A DNA stretch of 64,000 nucleotides, from contig NZ_CP009429.1 in NCBI RefSeq assembly GCF_001314325.1, positions 992,501 through 1,056,500 of the forward strand, given 5' to 3'. The position numbers were made by a program, and so were the translations under genes. Shown here one piece after another: positions 56,306 to 64,000 of the stretch; positions within the stretch are counted from its first letter, which is position 1, and each line of letters opens with the position of its first letter. A model generated the notes under the pieces. That model worked only from the letters and a program-made list of their open reading frames with translations, was not told the DNA's origin and did not search any database. This stretch comes from Sphingopyxis macrogoltabida (GTDB lineage Bacteria; Pseudomonadota; Alphaproteobacteria; Sphingomonadales; Sphingomonadaceae).

Positions 56306-57523
56306 ATGACGGAAACTCAGTACACTTGCATCGAACCCTATCTCGACTCGTTCATCGAGAGCTTCGCGGCCGCCAATTACAAAACGGGAACGCTCAAAAC
56401 CTACCGCCATCTCGTTCGGAATCTGGGGCGGCTGATGGACGCTGAGGGCGTGGAGCCTTCCGCATTGACGCTCGATCAGGCCGAACGGCTGGGACGGATG
56501 GTGCCGCGAAAACAGGGTCAGAAGCTTTGTCCGCATAATCTGGCGCGTCGGTTCGCCGCGCATCTCATCGACATTGGCGTGGCGCAGCCTGTGCCGCTGA
56601 CGGACGCTGAGGTGATGCGGACCACGCTGTTGGCGGACTTCGAGGCCTATCTGGTCAAACAACGGGGCCTGAGCCCGCGCACGATCAGGCACACGCTGGG
56701 CTTCGCGAACCGGTTCCTCGACTATCGCTTCGGCAGGCAAATGATCGACCTGACGCGGTTGAGCGGTGCCGACATCACTGGCTTCGTGCAGCAAGTGCTG
56801 GCGCGCCGGACGCCCTATCGCGACAAGACGGTAGCGACGCATCTGCGGACCTTCTTCCAATATCTGTTCGCGCGTGGCGCGACCGCGACCAATCTCGCAC
56901 CCAGCGTCCCCAAGACAGCCCAGCGCTGGGATGCGCGACTGCCCCGGCACCTCTCGCCCGATGGCGTTGAGGCGGTGCTTCGCTCGGTGCGCAGCAATCC
57001 CCGACATGCCGCACGCGACTATGCGATGTTGCTGCTGATGGCGCGGCTCGGGTTGCGAGCGCCCGAGGTGATCGCGATACGGTTGGACGATATCGACTGG
57101 CGCGCGGGCGAACTCATGGTGCGCGGCAAGGGCGAGTTGCACGATCGGTTGCCGATATCCGGCGAGGTCGGGGACGCGCTGAGCCGCTATCTTCGCGATG
57201 AGCGCGGGCCAACGACATGCCGAGCCGTGTTCGTCAGCCACCGCGCGCCGCACCGCGCGTTTAAGAACGGCCAGATCGTCAACGCCATCATCAAGGATGC
57301 ACTGGCGGCGACCGGGCAAAAGCCGGTGACGCCATACGTCGGATCACATGTGTTGCGTCATAGCCTTGCGACCAGACTGGTGAACGCCGGTGCTTCGCTC
57401 GACGAGGTGAGCGACGTGTTGCGGCACCGCTCACGGTCATCGACCCTGATATATGCGCGGCTCGACATTGACGGGCTGCGGTCGGTCGCGCAGCCTTGGC
57501 CAGTTGCGGGAGGCGTGCAATGA
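56306..57523 (+). CDS. RIT2 tyrosine recombinase A
   Basis: 405 aa from ATG 56306 (MTETQYTCIEPYLDSFIESFAAANYKTGTLKTYRH); ATG 56300 is an alternative, and GGAG lies just upstream. Catalytic features: ARLGLRAPEVIAIRLDDIDW, SHVLRHSLATRLVNAGASL and RHRSRSSTLIYARLD with Tyr. Shorter than RIT1 A, lacking its Cys/His-rich extension. Confidence 0.9.
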   Translation: MTETQYTCIEPYLDSFIESFAAANYKTGTLKTYRHLVRNLGRLMDAEGVEPSALTLDQAERLGRMVPRKQGQKLCPHNLARRFAAHLIDIGVAQPVPLTDAEVMRTTLLADFEAYLVKQRGLSPRTIRHTLGFANRFLDYRFGRQMIDLTRLSGADITGFVQQVLARRTPYRDKTVATHLRTFFQYLFARGATATNLAPSVPKTAQRWDARLPRHLSPDGVEAVLRSVRSNPRHAARDYAMLLLMARLGLRAPEVIAIRLDDIDWRAGELMVRGKGELHDRLPISGEVGDALSRYLRDERGPTTCRAVFVSHRAPHRAFKNGQIVNAIIKDALAATGQKPVTPYVGSHVLRHSLATRLVNAGASLDEVSDVLRHRSRSSTLIYARLDIDGLRSVAQPWPVAGGVQ

Positions 57524-58458
57524 GCATCGTCCTTCAACTCGACCGTTATCTGAGCGTTCGGCGCAGTCTCGGCTACGATCTTCGTACGGATGAACGGATA
57601 CTCCGGCGCTTCGCCCGCTTCGCCGATCAGGAACGCGCTTCGCACGTCGATACGGCGCTGTTCCTGCGCTGGGATGCGAGCCTGCCCGTTGTAGGCACAT
57701 CCACACGCTCGGCACGGTTCGGCAAGGTGCGGCTGTTCGCGCAGTGGCTGAGCGGTATCGACCCGGCGCACCAGGTGCCGCCGCGCGGGCTGCTCCCTGA
57801 GCGTTATGCGCGGCAGCGTCCTTATATCTATACGGAGGCCGAGATCGCCGCGATCGTCATGGCGGCCAAGGGTCTGCCGTCCATCTATGGCCTGCGCGCG
57901 CTGGCCTGCTCAACCCTGTTCGGGCTTATCGCCGTAACAGGGCTCAGGATCAGTGAAGCGCTGGCGCTCAAAGACGATGACATCGACACCGAGACTGGCG
58001 TGCTGCGCATACGGCGCGGAAAGCTTGGCAAGGAACGGTTGCTTCCGCTCGACCCAAGCGTGGTAGCGCAGCTCATCGCCTATGCTGCAGAGCGCGACCG
58101 ACTGCTTGGACGGTCCTCGCCAGCACTGTTCGTCACGGAAAAGGGAACCCGCCTGACCGACTGCAGTGCCCGCTACAACTTCGCGCACGTCTGCCAGCGG
58201 ATCGGGCTGCGGCCCGGCCAACAATATGGTCGGCACGGCCGGGGGCCGCGCATCCATGACCTTCGCCACAGCTTCGCGGTGCGCACGATGATCGGGTGGT
58301 ATCGCGCGGGCAAAGACCCCGCGCGCGAAATGATCCGACTGACGACCTATCTGGGTCATACCAATCCCTCCAACACGTTCTGGTATCTGGAGGCGGTCCC
58401 GGAACTGCTCGATCTGGCGATGGCCCGTGCAACCCGCCGGCCGGAGGTGAACCAATGA
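57520..58458 (+). CDS. RIT2 tyrosine recombinase B
   Basis: 312 aa from ATG 57520 (MSIVLQLDRYLSVRRSLGYDLRTDERILRRFARFAD), overlapping the A stop by 4 nt. Catalytic region: VTGLRISEALALKDDDID, IHDLRHSFAVRTMIGWYRAG, and LTTYLGHTNPSNTFWYLEAVPELL with Tyr. Confidence 0.9.
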   Translation: MSIVLQLDRYLSVRRSLGYDLRTDERILRRFARFADQERASHVDTALFLRWDASLPVVGTSTRSARFGKVRLFAQWLSGIDPAHQVPPRGLLPERYARQRPYIYTEAEIAAIVMAAKGLPSIYGLRALACSTLFGLIAVTGLRISEALALKDDDIDTETGVLRIRRGKLGKERLLPLDPSVVAQLIAYAAERDRLLGRSSPALFVTEKGTRLTDCSARYNFAHVCQRIGLRPGQQYGRHGRGPRIHDLRHSFAVRTMIGWYRAGKDPAREMIRLTTYLGHTNPSNTFWYLEAVPELLDLAMARATRRPEVNQ

Positions 58459-59447
58459 GCGTCGCGACCTTGCCTGCGCTGATCCAGCGCTTCTTCACCG
58501 ACCGGCTTTGCACGCAACTGGAGGCAAGCCGCCACACGGTTGCAGGCTACCGCGACACGTTCCGGCTCCTGCTTCGATATGCGAGCGCGCAACGTGGCAA
58601 GCCGCCGGTCAAGCTGACGGTCGAAGACATCGACGCCGATCTGGTTGCCGACTTCCTCAGCCATATCGAAACGGCGCGGGGCAACGGCGCTCGCAGCCGT
58701 AATACCCGACTGGCCGCGATCCGATCGTTCTTCCGCTTCGTCGCGATGACCGACCCAACCTGGCTACTGCACTGCCAGCGCATCCTCACCATGCCCAACA
58801 AGCGCTATGTGAAGCGTGCGGTCACATTCCTTGACGCGGATGAGATCGCGGCGTTGCTCGCAGCGCCGGATCGCACGACATGGACGGGGCGGCGTGATCA
58901 TGCTCTGCTGCTGCTCGCGGTCCAGACTGGTCTGCGGGCATCCGAACTGGTTGGCCTCACGCGGGGTGATGTGGCGCTCGGCACCGGCGCGCACGTCCGC
59001 TGTATGGGTAAGGGCCGTAAGGAGCGCGCCACCCCGCTTCGCCGCGAAACGGCTAAGCTGCTGGCGACGTGGATCGGCAACGACAAGGATGAGAGCAGGC
59101 CGCTGTTCCCATCGATCCGGGGCGAGCGGCTGAGCCGCGACGCGCTCGAACATCTGGTACGCAAGCATTGCCTGACGGCATCGCGCGCATGCCCGAGCCT
59201 CGACACCAAGCGGGTCACACCGCATACGCTTCGCCACAGCACGGCGATGGAACTGCTCCACCACGGTGTCGATCAAACGGTGATCGCGCTCTGGCTTGGT
59301 CACGAAAACGTCGAGACCACCCAGATTTACATCCATGCCGACATGAGAATGAAGGAAAAGGCGCTCGCTCGCGTCGCGGCCCCTGCCACCCCGCCCGGCC
59401 GGTTCCGACCAGACGATAACCTCTTGGTGTTCTTAGAAGGGCTCTGA
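58455..59447 (+). CDS. RIT2 tyrosine recombinase C
   Basis: 330 aa from ATG 58455 (MSVATLPALIQRFFTDRLCTQLEASRHTVAGYRDTF), overlapping the B stop by 4 nt. Catalytic region: QTGLRASELVGLTRGDV, PHTLRHSTAMELLHHGVDQ and LWLGHENVETTQIYIHAD with Tyr. A short in-frame ORF begins 3 nt after its stop (59450) and runs into the ArdC remainder. Confidence 0.9.
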   Translation: MSVATLPALIQRFFTDRLCTQLEASRHTVAGYRDTFRLLLRYASAQRGKPPVKLTVEDIDADLVADFLSHIETARGNGARSRNTRLAAIRSFFRFVAMTDPTWLLHCQRILTMPNKRYVKRAVTFLDADEIAALLAAPDRTTWTGRRDHALLLLAVQTGLRASELVGLTRGDVALGTGAHVRCMGKGRKERATPLRRETAKLLATWIGNDKDESRPLFPSIRGERLSRDALEHLVRKHCLTASRACPSLDTKRVTPHTLRHSTAMELLHHGVDQTVIALWLGHENVETTQIYIHADMRMKEKALARVAAPATPPGRFRPDDNLLVFLEGL

Positions 59448-59457
59448 TTATGCCGAA
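59446..59457. repeat. RIT2 inner inverted-repeat block, right
   Basis: GATTATGCCGAA, the reverse complement of 56261-56272. Confidence 0.7.
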
Positions 59458-59502
59458 CAGCCGCATGGCCGATGCCGGGCTGTCTGGCCTCCAGCGGAGG
59501 CC

Positions 59503-59536
59503 ATGCGGCATAATCTGGGTTACGGCATTATGCGAC
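59503..59536. repeat. RIT2 outer terminal inverted repeat, right
   Basis: 34 bp, reverse complement of 56183-56216 with one mismatch (A/G). Confidence 0.88.
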
Positions 59537-59562
59537 TTATGCCGATATCGGCATAAGTCGCA
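59531..59562. repeat. Perfect 32-bp palindrome at the C-gene end of RIT2
   Basis: The arms run TGCGACTTATGCCGAT and its reverse complement. The right arm ends in the host GTCGCA core; the left arm is the end of the terminal repeat. The left end of RIT2 lacks it. Confidence 0.9.
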
Positions 59563-59647
59563 CTGGACTGGCCATGCCAGCCGCTTGGGCCGTGATCTCA
59601 AAAACCGCTTCGGTACGGCGGCATATGCCGCCGAGGAACTGGTCGCA
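59557..59647 (+). pseudogene. ardC: ArdC fragment between RIT2 and the third element
   Basis: Starting TCG CAC TGG at 59558, it encodes SHWTGHASRLGRDLKN followed by RFGTAAYAAEELVA, the ArdC segment immediately after HELSH. After EELVA the normal ArdC sequence stops and unrelated codons run to a TAA at 59684-59686. ArdC normally continues with a helical end, so the rest should lie beyond the third element, outside the window. Translation could start at ATG 59450. Confidence 0.85.
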
Positions 59648-59710
59648 TTATCTGGACAGTCTGCGCCGTCCGCAACATTGCAGTAAGGTCGGCGATGGAC
59701 GCCCACGGTA

Positions 59711-59774
59711 GGCAGTTATCAGGCTGGCCGTAGCGCTGACCCAAGAGCTGGCGGAGGCCAGCCTGATAGCTGCC
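59711..59774. repeat. Long stem-loop near the left end of the third element
   Basis: 19-bp arms GGCAGTTATCAGGCTGGCC and its reverse complement (one mismatch) at 59711-59729 and 59756-59774, with a 26-nt loop. It lies about 65 bp inside the presumed end and 70 bp before the first recombinase gene, as expected of a recombinase binding or end-structure site. Confidence 0.8.
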
Positions 59775-59842
59775 GGGCCATAGGGCGCAACGGTGCGAGG
59801 TCAGTTTCCGGGTGGGGGGTCCGGGGGGAGGGTTTCGCGCCG

Positions 59843-61192
59843 GTGTCGATCATTGCTGTTTGCGAGCGGCGCGAGGCCAGGGGCCTCGATGCGCATGTGC
59901 CGCTGATCCTGCGTGGCGATGCGCTCTATCATCCCGATCTGGATCGCTTCTTTCTCGACCTGCCGCTGTCGGGGGTCCGTTCGCGGCACTCGCTTCGCGC
60001 CTACGCCTATGATGTCGCGGTCTGGCTTCGCTTTCTCGATGCCTGCGGCAAGACCGTGTGGGCTGCGACCCGCGACGATGTCGGCGCCTATCATCGTGAG
60101 CGACGCCGCGACGAGGCCGATCACCGGATCACGGGGGCAAGCTGGAACCGGGCCGTCGCCAGCCTCGATCGCCTCTACCGCTGGGGCGAGCAGCAAGGGC
60201 TGATCGCCGACGCGCCGTTCAGCCGCCGCGCCGTTTGGCGACCGGCGCAGGGTGGCCGTCGCGGCATGATCGCGGCGCGCAACGACGCCTATGAGCGCGT
60301 CGCCAGGCGGTCGGACGTCCGGTTCGTCACGATGGACGATTACCGCATTTTCCGCGAGCTCGGCCTGCGCGGGCTCACCCCTGACGGCACGGAGCGCCCC
60401 GGCGCTCGCGATCGCAACGGGCTGCGCAACGCGCTATTCGCCGATCTTCTCGTCACCACCGGCCTGCGCCTCGAAGAGGCGTCGGGCCTGCTCACTGCCG
60501 AGCTCGCGGCGATCGACCGCGAGGACGGTGACGTCCAACAACTTTGGTTGCCCCTTCCGCCGCCGCTCACCAAGGGCGACCGCGGACGCAGCGTTCTGGT
60601 CCCACGCCGGCTGCTTCGTCAGATCGCCGCCTATGTCGCGGTCGAGCGCGCCGCGGGCGTGGCCAAGTTCGCCGCGCGCGACGGTGCGGCCAGCTTCGAC
60701 CGACCGATCCCTGTCACCCGCGCCGGTCTCGACCGCATGCGCGATATCTGCACCCCGGAGGAACGATGCCGCCTGATCCTGTGCGACGAGGATGGAACGC
60801 CCCGCGAGCCGGCGGCGCTATGGCTGACCGAGGTCGGCCAGCCTGTCCGCCCCAACTCGTGGGAGGTGATCTTCACCCGCGCCTGCAAGCGGTGCGCACA
60901 GAACGGCTTCCCGCTGTCGATCAGCCCGCACCAGCTTCGCCACGCCTTCGCAGTCCATATGCTCGCCTTGCTGATCCAGCAGCGGCTGCGCGAAGCGGCA
61001 TTGCCGGTGGGGCCGGTGGAGAGCTATCGGCTGATCCTGGGCGACCCGCTGCAACAGGTGCAACGCCTGCTTGGCCACGCCAGCCTCACCACCACCTATA
61101 TCTACCTCGACCATATCGCGACCCGCGCCGATACGGTGGACGCGGCCGTCGAGGGGCTGCTGGCGTTACTGCCGGGGCCGCAAGGCGTATGA
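59843..61192 (+). CDS. Tyrosine recombinase, first of the third trio
   Basis: 449 aa from GTG 59843 (VSIIAVCERREARGLDAHVPLILRGD), with GGGGGGAGGG upstream. Core-binding domain LSGVRSRHSLRAYAYDVAVWLRFLDACG. Catalytic residues: TTGLRLEEASGLL, SPHQLRHAFAVHML and VQRLLGHASLTTTYIYLDHI with Tyr. All appear intact. TnpA-like role. Confidence 0.88.
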   Translation: MSIIAVCERREARGLDAHVPLILRGDALYHPDLDRFFLDLPLSGVRSRHSLRAYAYDVAVWLRFLDACGKTVWAATRDDVGAYHRERRRDEADHRITGASWNRAVASLDRLYRWGEQQGLIADAPFSRRAVWRPAQGGRRGMIAARNDAYERVARRSDVRFVTMDDYRIFRELGLRGLTPDGTERPGARDRNGLRNALFADLLVTTGLRLEEASGLLTAELAAIDREDGDVQQLWLPLPPPLTKGDRGRSVLVPRRLLRQIAAYVAVERAAGVAKFAARDGAASFDRPIPVTRAGLDRMRDICTPEERCRLILCDEDGTPREPAALWLTEVGQPVRPNSWEVIFTRACKRCAQNGFPLSISPHQLRHAFAVHMLALLIQQRLREAALPVGPVESYRLILGDPLQQVQRLLGHASLTTTYIYLDHIATRADTVDAAVEGLLALLPGPQGV

Positions 61193-62976
61193 GCGGGCGT
61201 CCCCGCAAGGGCCGGCCTGTCGCCTTTGCGCCGATCACGCCGGAGCGATCGCAGCCCGATCCTGTGCTCGGCCTCAAGTTCACCATCGAGGCGCGGCATG
61301 GCGGAACGGTCCTAGTCGATATGACCGGGCTCGATCCTCGCCCACTCGCCATCGCTTTCGCCGGTGCGCTGCGTCGATCGGCGGCGCTCGGCGGCCCCAT
61401 CGGTGCGGCCAGCGTCATCAAGCAGTATGTTCAGGTCTATCGCCACTTCTTCGCCTGGCTTGGCGATGATGCGCCGGAGGTGACCGGCGTCAACGACCTG
61501 CGCGCAGTCCATATCGATGGCTTTGCGTCCGCGCTCGAACGGCGTGGGATGGGCGCGATCCACCGGCACATAACGGTCGGCAAGGTCATCAACACGCTGC
61601 GCGCGATCGAGGCAGACCGGCCCGATCGGATCGCGCCCGACCTGCATGAGCGGCTGCGCTACACGCTGGCCACTTCGGCGGGCCGCTCGACCCCGCGCGA
61701 TGCCTATAGCCCCTTCGTCGCCCGCGCGCTGCGCGACGCCGCGAGGGCCGATATCGAAGCGATGCTTCGCCGCCTCGGCGCCGACGACCGCACTGATGAG
61801 GGCGACCCTGTCGTCGCCAGGGCGCGCGCCGATGTCGAAGCGATCATCGCGCGGCAGGGCTTTATCGTCGCAGACCAGCCCGCGCTGAAGCGCCTCTATT
61901 TCATGCGCATGCGGCGCGGATTGCCGATCAGCACGCTCATCGACGACCTGCATGGCCGCCATCATCTGCTCGCGCGCGATCTGCCGGCGCTGCTCGTGCT
62001 GCTCACGCTCGATACCGGCCTCGAGCCGGAGTGCCTGAAGACGCTGACCGTGGATTGTCTCACCAACCCGCATGCCGGCACGGTGGAGCTACGCTATCTG
62101 AAGCGCCGCGCCCGCGGTGCCGAGCACAAGAGCATGCGGGTCCGCGATGGTGGTAGCGGCACACCCGGCGGCCTCATGCGTCGCCTGATCGACGTCACCG
62201 CCGTCGCACGCGAGCATCTGACCGACGATTGCCTCTGGCTCTATCACAACGTTGGCGGCCTTCGCGCCGGCATCGTCGATCCCAAGTTCCAACTCGCCGC
62301 CTGGGCTCGTCGCCATGGTATCGCCGGCGATGATGGGAAGCCGCTCCATCTGCTGCTTTCCCGGCTGCGCAAGACCCACAAGGCGCTATGGTACACCAAG
62401 ACCGAGGGGCATATGGCCCGCTTCGCGGTCGGTCACACCCGCGAGGTCGCGGCGCGCCACTATGCCGATCTGCCGTCGCTCCGGCCGTTGCACGAGGCGG
62501 CCGTCGCCGATGCCTTCCGCGCAGCGGTCGCTGCGGCGATGCCGACCGTGCTTCCACCCACCGCCGAGCAGGCGCTGCGCGAAGCGCCCGAACAGGTCGC
62601 GTCGCTGATGTCGGCTGATACGGTGGGTCCGGTGCTCGACGGCGAACAGGATGTCTGGCTCGCCGCCTGCGCGGGCTTCCATAGCAGTCCTTTCGCCGAG
62701 CCCGGTTCGCCCTGCGCGCAGCCCTTCTGGGGCTGCCTCGATTGTCCCAACGCCGTCATCACCGCGCGCAAGCTCCCCGCGATCCTCGCCTTTCTCGCGT
62801 TCGTCGAAGAGCAGCGATGCAGCCTGCCGGCGAGCGACTGGGCCGCCAAGTTCGGCCGCGTCCACACCCGGATCACGGTCCAGGTCCTGCCGGTCTTCTC
62901 CGATGCCGTTATCGCCGAAGCGCGCCGGCAGATGGGGAGCGAACGGCTCTATCTGCCGCCGGAGGCACGCGCATGA
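61189..62976 (+). CDS. TnpB-like recombinase-family protein of the third trio
   Basis: 595 aa from ATG 61189 (MSGRPRKGRPVAFAPITPERSQPDPVLGLKF), overlapping the previous stop by 4 nt. The region where Arg I is expected reads LDTGLEPECLKTLT, so Arg I seems replaced by Glu. LLSRLRKTHKALWY and VGHTREVAARHYADLP keep Arg II and Tyr candidates. The C-terminal part has a Cys cluster (SPCAQPFWGCLDCPNAVITARK) and may bind Zn. Possibly an accessory or degenerate recombinase. Confidence 0.75.
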   Translation: MSGRPRKGRPVAFAPITPERSQPDPVLGLKFTIEARHGGTVLVDMTGLDPRPLAIAFAGALRRSAALGGPIGAASVIKQYVQVYRHFFAWLGDDAPEVTGVNDLRAVHIDGFASALERRGMGAIHRHITVGKVINTLRAIEADRPDRIAPDLHERLRYTLATSAGRSTPRDAYSPFVARALRDAARADIEAMLRRLGADDRTDEGDPVVARARADVEAIIARQGFIVADQPALKRLYFMRMRRGLPISTLIDDLHGRHHLLARDLPALLVLLTLDTGLEPECLKTLTVDCLTNPHAGTVELRYLKRRARGAEHKSMRVRDGGSGTPGGLMRRLIDVTAVAREHLTDDCLWLYHNVGGLRAGIVDPKFQLAAWARRHGIAGDDGKPLHLLLSRLRKTHKALWYTKTEGHMARFAVGHTREVAARHYADLPSLRPLHEAAVADAFRAAVAAAMPTVLPPTAEQALREAPEQVASLMSADTVGPVLDGEQDVWLAACAGFHSSPFAEPGSPCAQPFWGCLDCPNAVITARKLPAILAFLAFVEEQRCSLPASDWAAKFGRVHTRITVQVLPVFSDAVIAEARRQMGSERLYLPPEARA

Positions 62977-64000
62977 CCACGCCCGTCCATGCCCTCGTGC
63001 CCGCGTTCGACGATCGCCCTGTGCTGGCGAGCGCGCCGCTCAAGGCGGGCCATGCCCGCGAGGAGCTGTCGCACGTCGGCGACCCGACCTGGGATCTCGG
63101 TCCCGCCGTCTTCCGCGAGAACGCTCGGCGCTGCCACGTCACCGTGCATTTCGACGTGCTCGAACATGCCGATGTGCAGGCGGCAATGCGCGCCTATCTC
63201 TACGCCCGCCTCAACGTCGGTCTTCCCGGCTACCACCCGAAGCTGCCGCCCGCCAGCATCCGACAGGCATTCAACCGGGCTCGCCGGTTCTTCGCCTTCG
63301 CGCGCGAGCGGCTTGGGCGGCTCGACCTGGGCCGCATCGATCAGGCGCTGATCGACGCTTATGCGCGCCACCTGCGGGATGATTCAGCGCGGCGCCCCGT
63401 CATCGTCGGCCAGCTCTTGCAGGTGGTCACCGATCTCTACCATCTCCGGGATCACCTGCCTGGAGGCGGTCTCGGGTTCGAGCCGTGGGCCGGGCAAGCG
63501 GCTGCGCGCGTCGCCGGATATCGGCATGTGCGCGAGAACCGCACCCCACGCATGCCGGAGGAGATTGTCACGCCGCTGCTCGCCTGGTCGCTGCGCTATG
63601 TCACGACCTTCGCGACCGATATTCTGGCGGCTCGGGTCGCGCTCGATCGGCTCGAGGCAGTCCGCGCTCGGCTGCTCGCCGCCGAACGCGGACTGCCTGA
63701 TGCAGAGCGCCGCCTGCGGCAGCGCGCGCGCCTCGAGCGCTATCTCGCGCGCCGAGCCCGGCAAGGACGCGGCGTGCCCATCTGGACGACGGCACACAAC
63801 GGCGCCACGCGCATCGATCCCCTCACCGGGGATGCAACCCCGCCGATCAACGCCCATCTCCTCCATTTGCATGCCGGCATCGATGCCGTCGCCGAGCCGG
63901 CCATGCATCTCATGCTCACTACCGGCGCACCGGATGTCATTCGCGAAGCGGTTGCATCGCTTGGTACCGAGGTCGGCGGCATGGACACGCCGATCTCGAT
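62973..64000 (+). CDS. Third protein of the Tn554-like trio (partial)
   Basis: ATG 62973 (MTTPVHALVPAFDDRPVLASAPLKAGHAREELSHVG), overlapping the previous stop by 4 nt and open to the window end (342 codons). The N-terminal part includes PPASIRQAFNRARRFFAFARERLGRLDLGRIDQALIDAYARHLR, similar to recombinase SAM-like core-binding domains, and a Arg-rich ERRLRQRARLERYLARRARQ coiled segment. The catalytic region is not in the window. Longer than Tn554 TnpC (about 125 aa), so not a simple TnpC. Confidence 0.75.
   Translation, partial: MTTPVHALVPAFDDRPVLASAPLKAGHAREELSHVGDPTWDLGPAVFRENARRCHVTVHFDVLEHADVQAAMRAYLYARLNVGLPGYHPKLPPASIRQAFNRARRFFAFARERLGRLDLGRIDQALIDAYARHLRDDSARRPVIVGQLLQVVTDLYHLRDHLPGGGLGFEPWAGQAAARVAGYRHVRENRTPRMPEEIVTPLLAWSLRYVTTFATDILAARVALDRLEAVRARLLAAERGLPDAERRLRQRARLERYLARRARQGRGVPIWTTAHNGATRIDPLTGDATPPINAHLLHLHAGIDAVAEPAMHLMLTTGAPDVIREAVASLGTEVGGMDTPIS

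Larger units (their letters stand above)
56189..59562 (+). mobile_element. RIT2: recombinase-in-trio element inside ardC
   Basis: About 3.37 kb with three overlapping tyrosine-recombinase genes (A 56306, B 57520, C 58455), all on the plus strand, and terminal inverted repeats made of two conserved blocks (outer 34 bp; inner 12 bp at symmetric distance). The flanking core GTCGCA occurs at 56183-56188 and 59557-59562. Removing the element gives ...CTG TCG CAC TGG..., restoring HELSHW of ArdC. A 32-bp palindrome is at the C-gene end. Confidence 0.9.
59648..64000 (+). mobile_element. Tn554-like three-recombinase element (left part)
   Basis: The left boundary, about 59642-59650, is set by the loss of ArdC homology. 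Three large overlapping recombinase-type genes (59843, 61189, 62973) follow, all on the plus strand with ATGA overlaps. Protein sizes (449, 595 and more than 342 aa) differ from the RIT trios and resemble Tn554-family TnpA/TnpB arrangements. No inverted termini can be checked because the right end is outside the window. Confidence 0.7.

Overview
The window looks like the chromosome of a sphingomonad (Alphaproteobacteria, Sphingopyxis-like). This is inferred from gene content, gene order, high GC and the intergenic palindromes; no 16S gene is present. About 37 kb of ordinary core genome is followed by a mobile island that starts at a tRNA gene and runs past the right edge.

Core region (1-37.4 kb). 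It carries the nusB tail, thiL, a K+-independent-type proton pyrophosphatase (hppA), carD, truA, fmt, recR, def, grpE, hrcA, rph, rdgB, hemW, xerC, a DedA gene, gshB, yraN, rsmI and a divergent PBP-activator lipoprotein gene. It continues with infC (probably starting at AUA), a TetR regulator, an S10 peptidase, uvrB, two tandem DUF3617 lipoproteins, acpP, fabF and mltG. Overlapping pairs (fmt/truA, rsmI/yraN) suggest translational coupling. Two places stand out. At 3.6-6.1 kb there is a small peptide gene, a PqqD-HPr-kinase fusion broken by a frameshift, and a nucleotidyltransferase gene, which together resemble a peptide-modification locus. At 30.6-30.84 kb there is a run of strong stem-loops with no convincing ORF.

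Island (37.4 kb to the end). A tRNA-Met(CAU) gene is followed directly by a P4-type integrase gene. Next come a DUF5818 protein, a lytic transglycosylase, a toprim/primase-like protein, a large methyltransferase plus strawberry-notch-type helicase, a Xre/RES toxin-antitoxin pair, a protein with an Rx4H (HEPN-like) motif, a DUF5131/TcmP pair, a ParB-like protein and an ArdC antirestriction protein. This backbone is typical of an integrative-conjugative island or an integrated plasmid.

Elements inside the island. Three separate three-gene tyrosine-recombinase cassettes have landed in the backbone. RIT1 (43376-47100) splits the helicase gene; it has perfect 85-bp inverted termini, and deleting it restores a 1,410-codon frame. 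RIT2 (about 56189-59562) splits ardC inside its HExxH zinc motif; deleting it also restores the frame. A third, Tn554-like trio begins about 59.65 kb, inside the same ardC gene, and runs off the window. In both RIT elements the end next to the third recombinase gene carries an additional palindrome whose arms include the target core.
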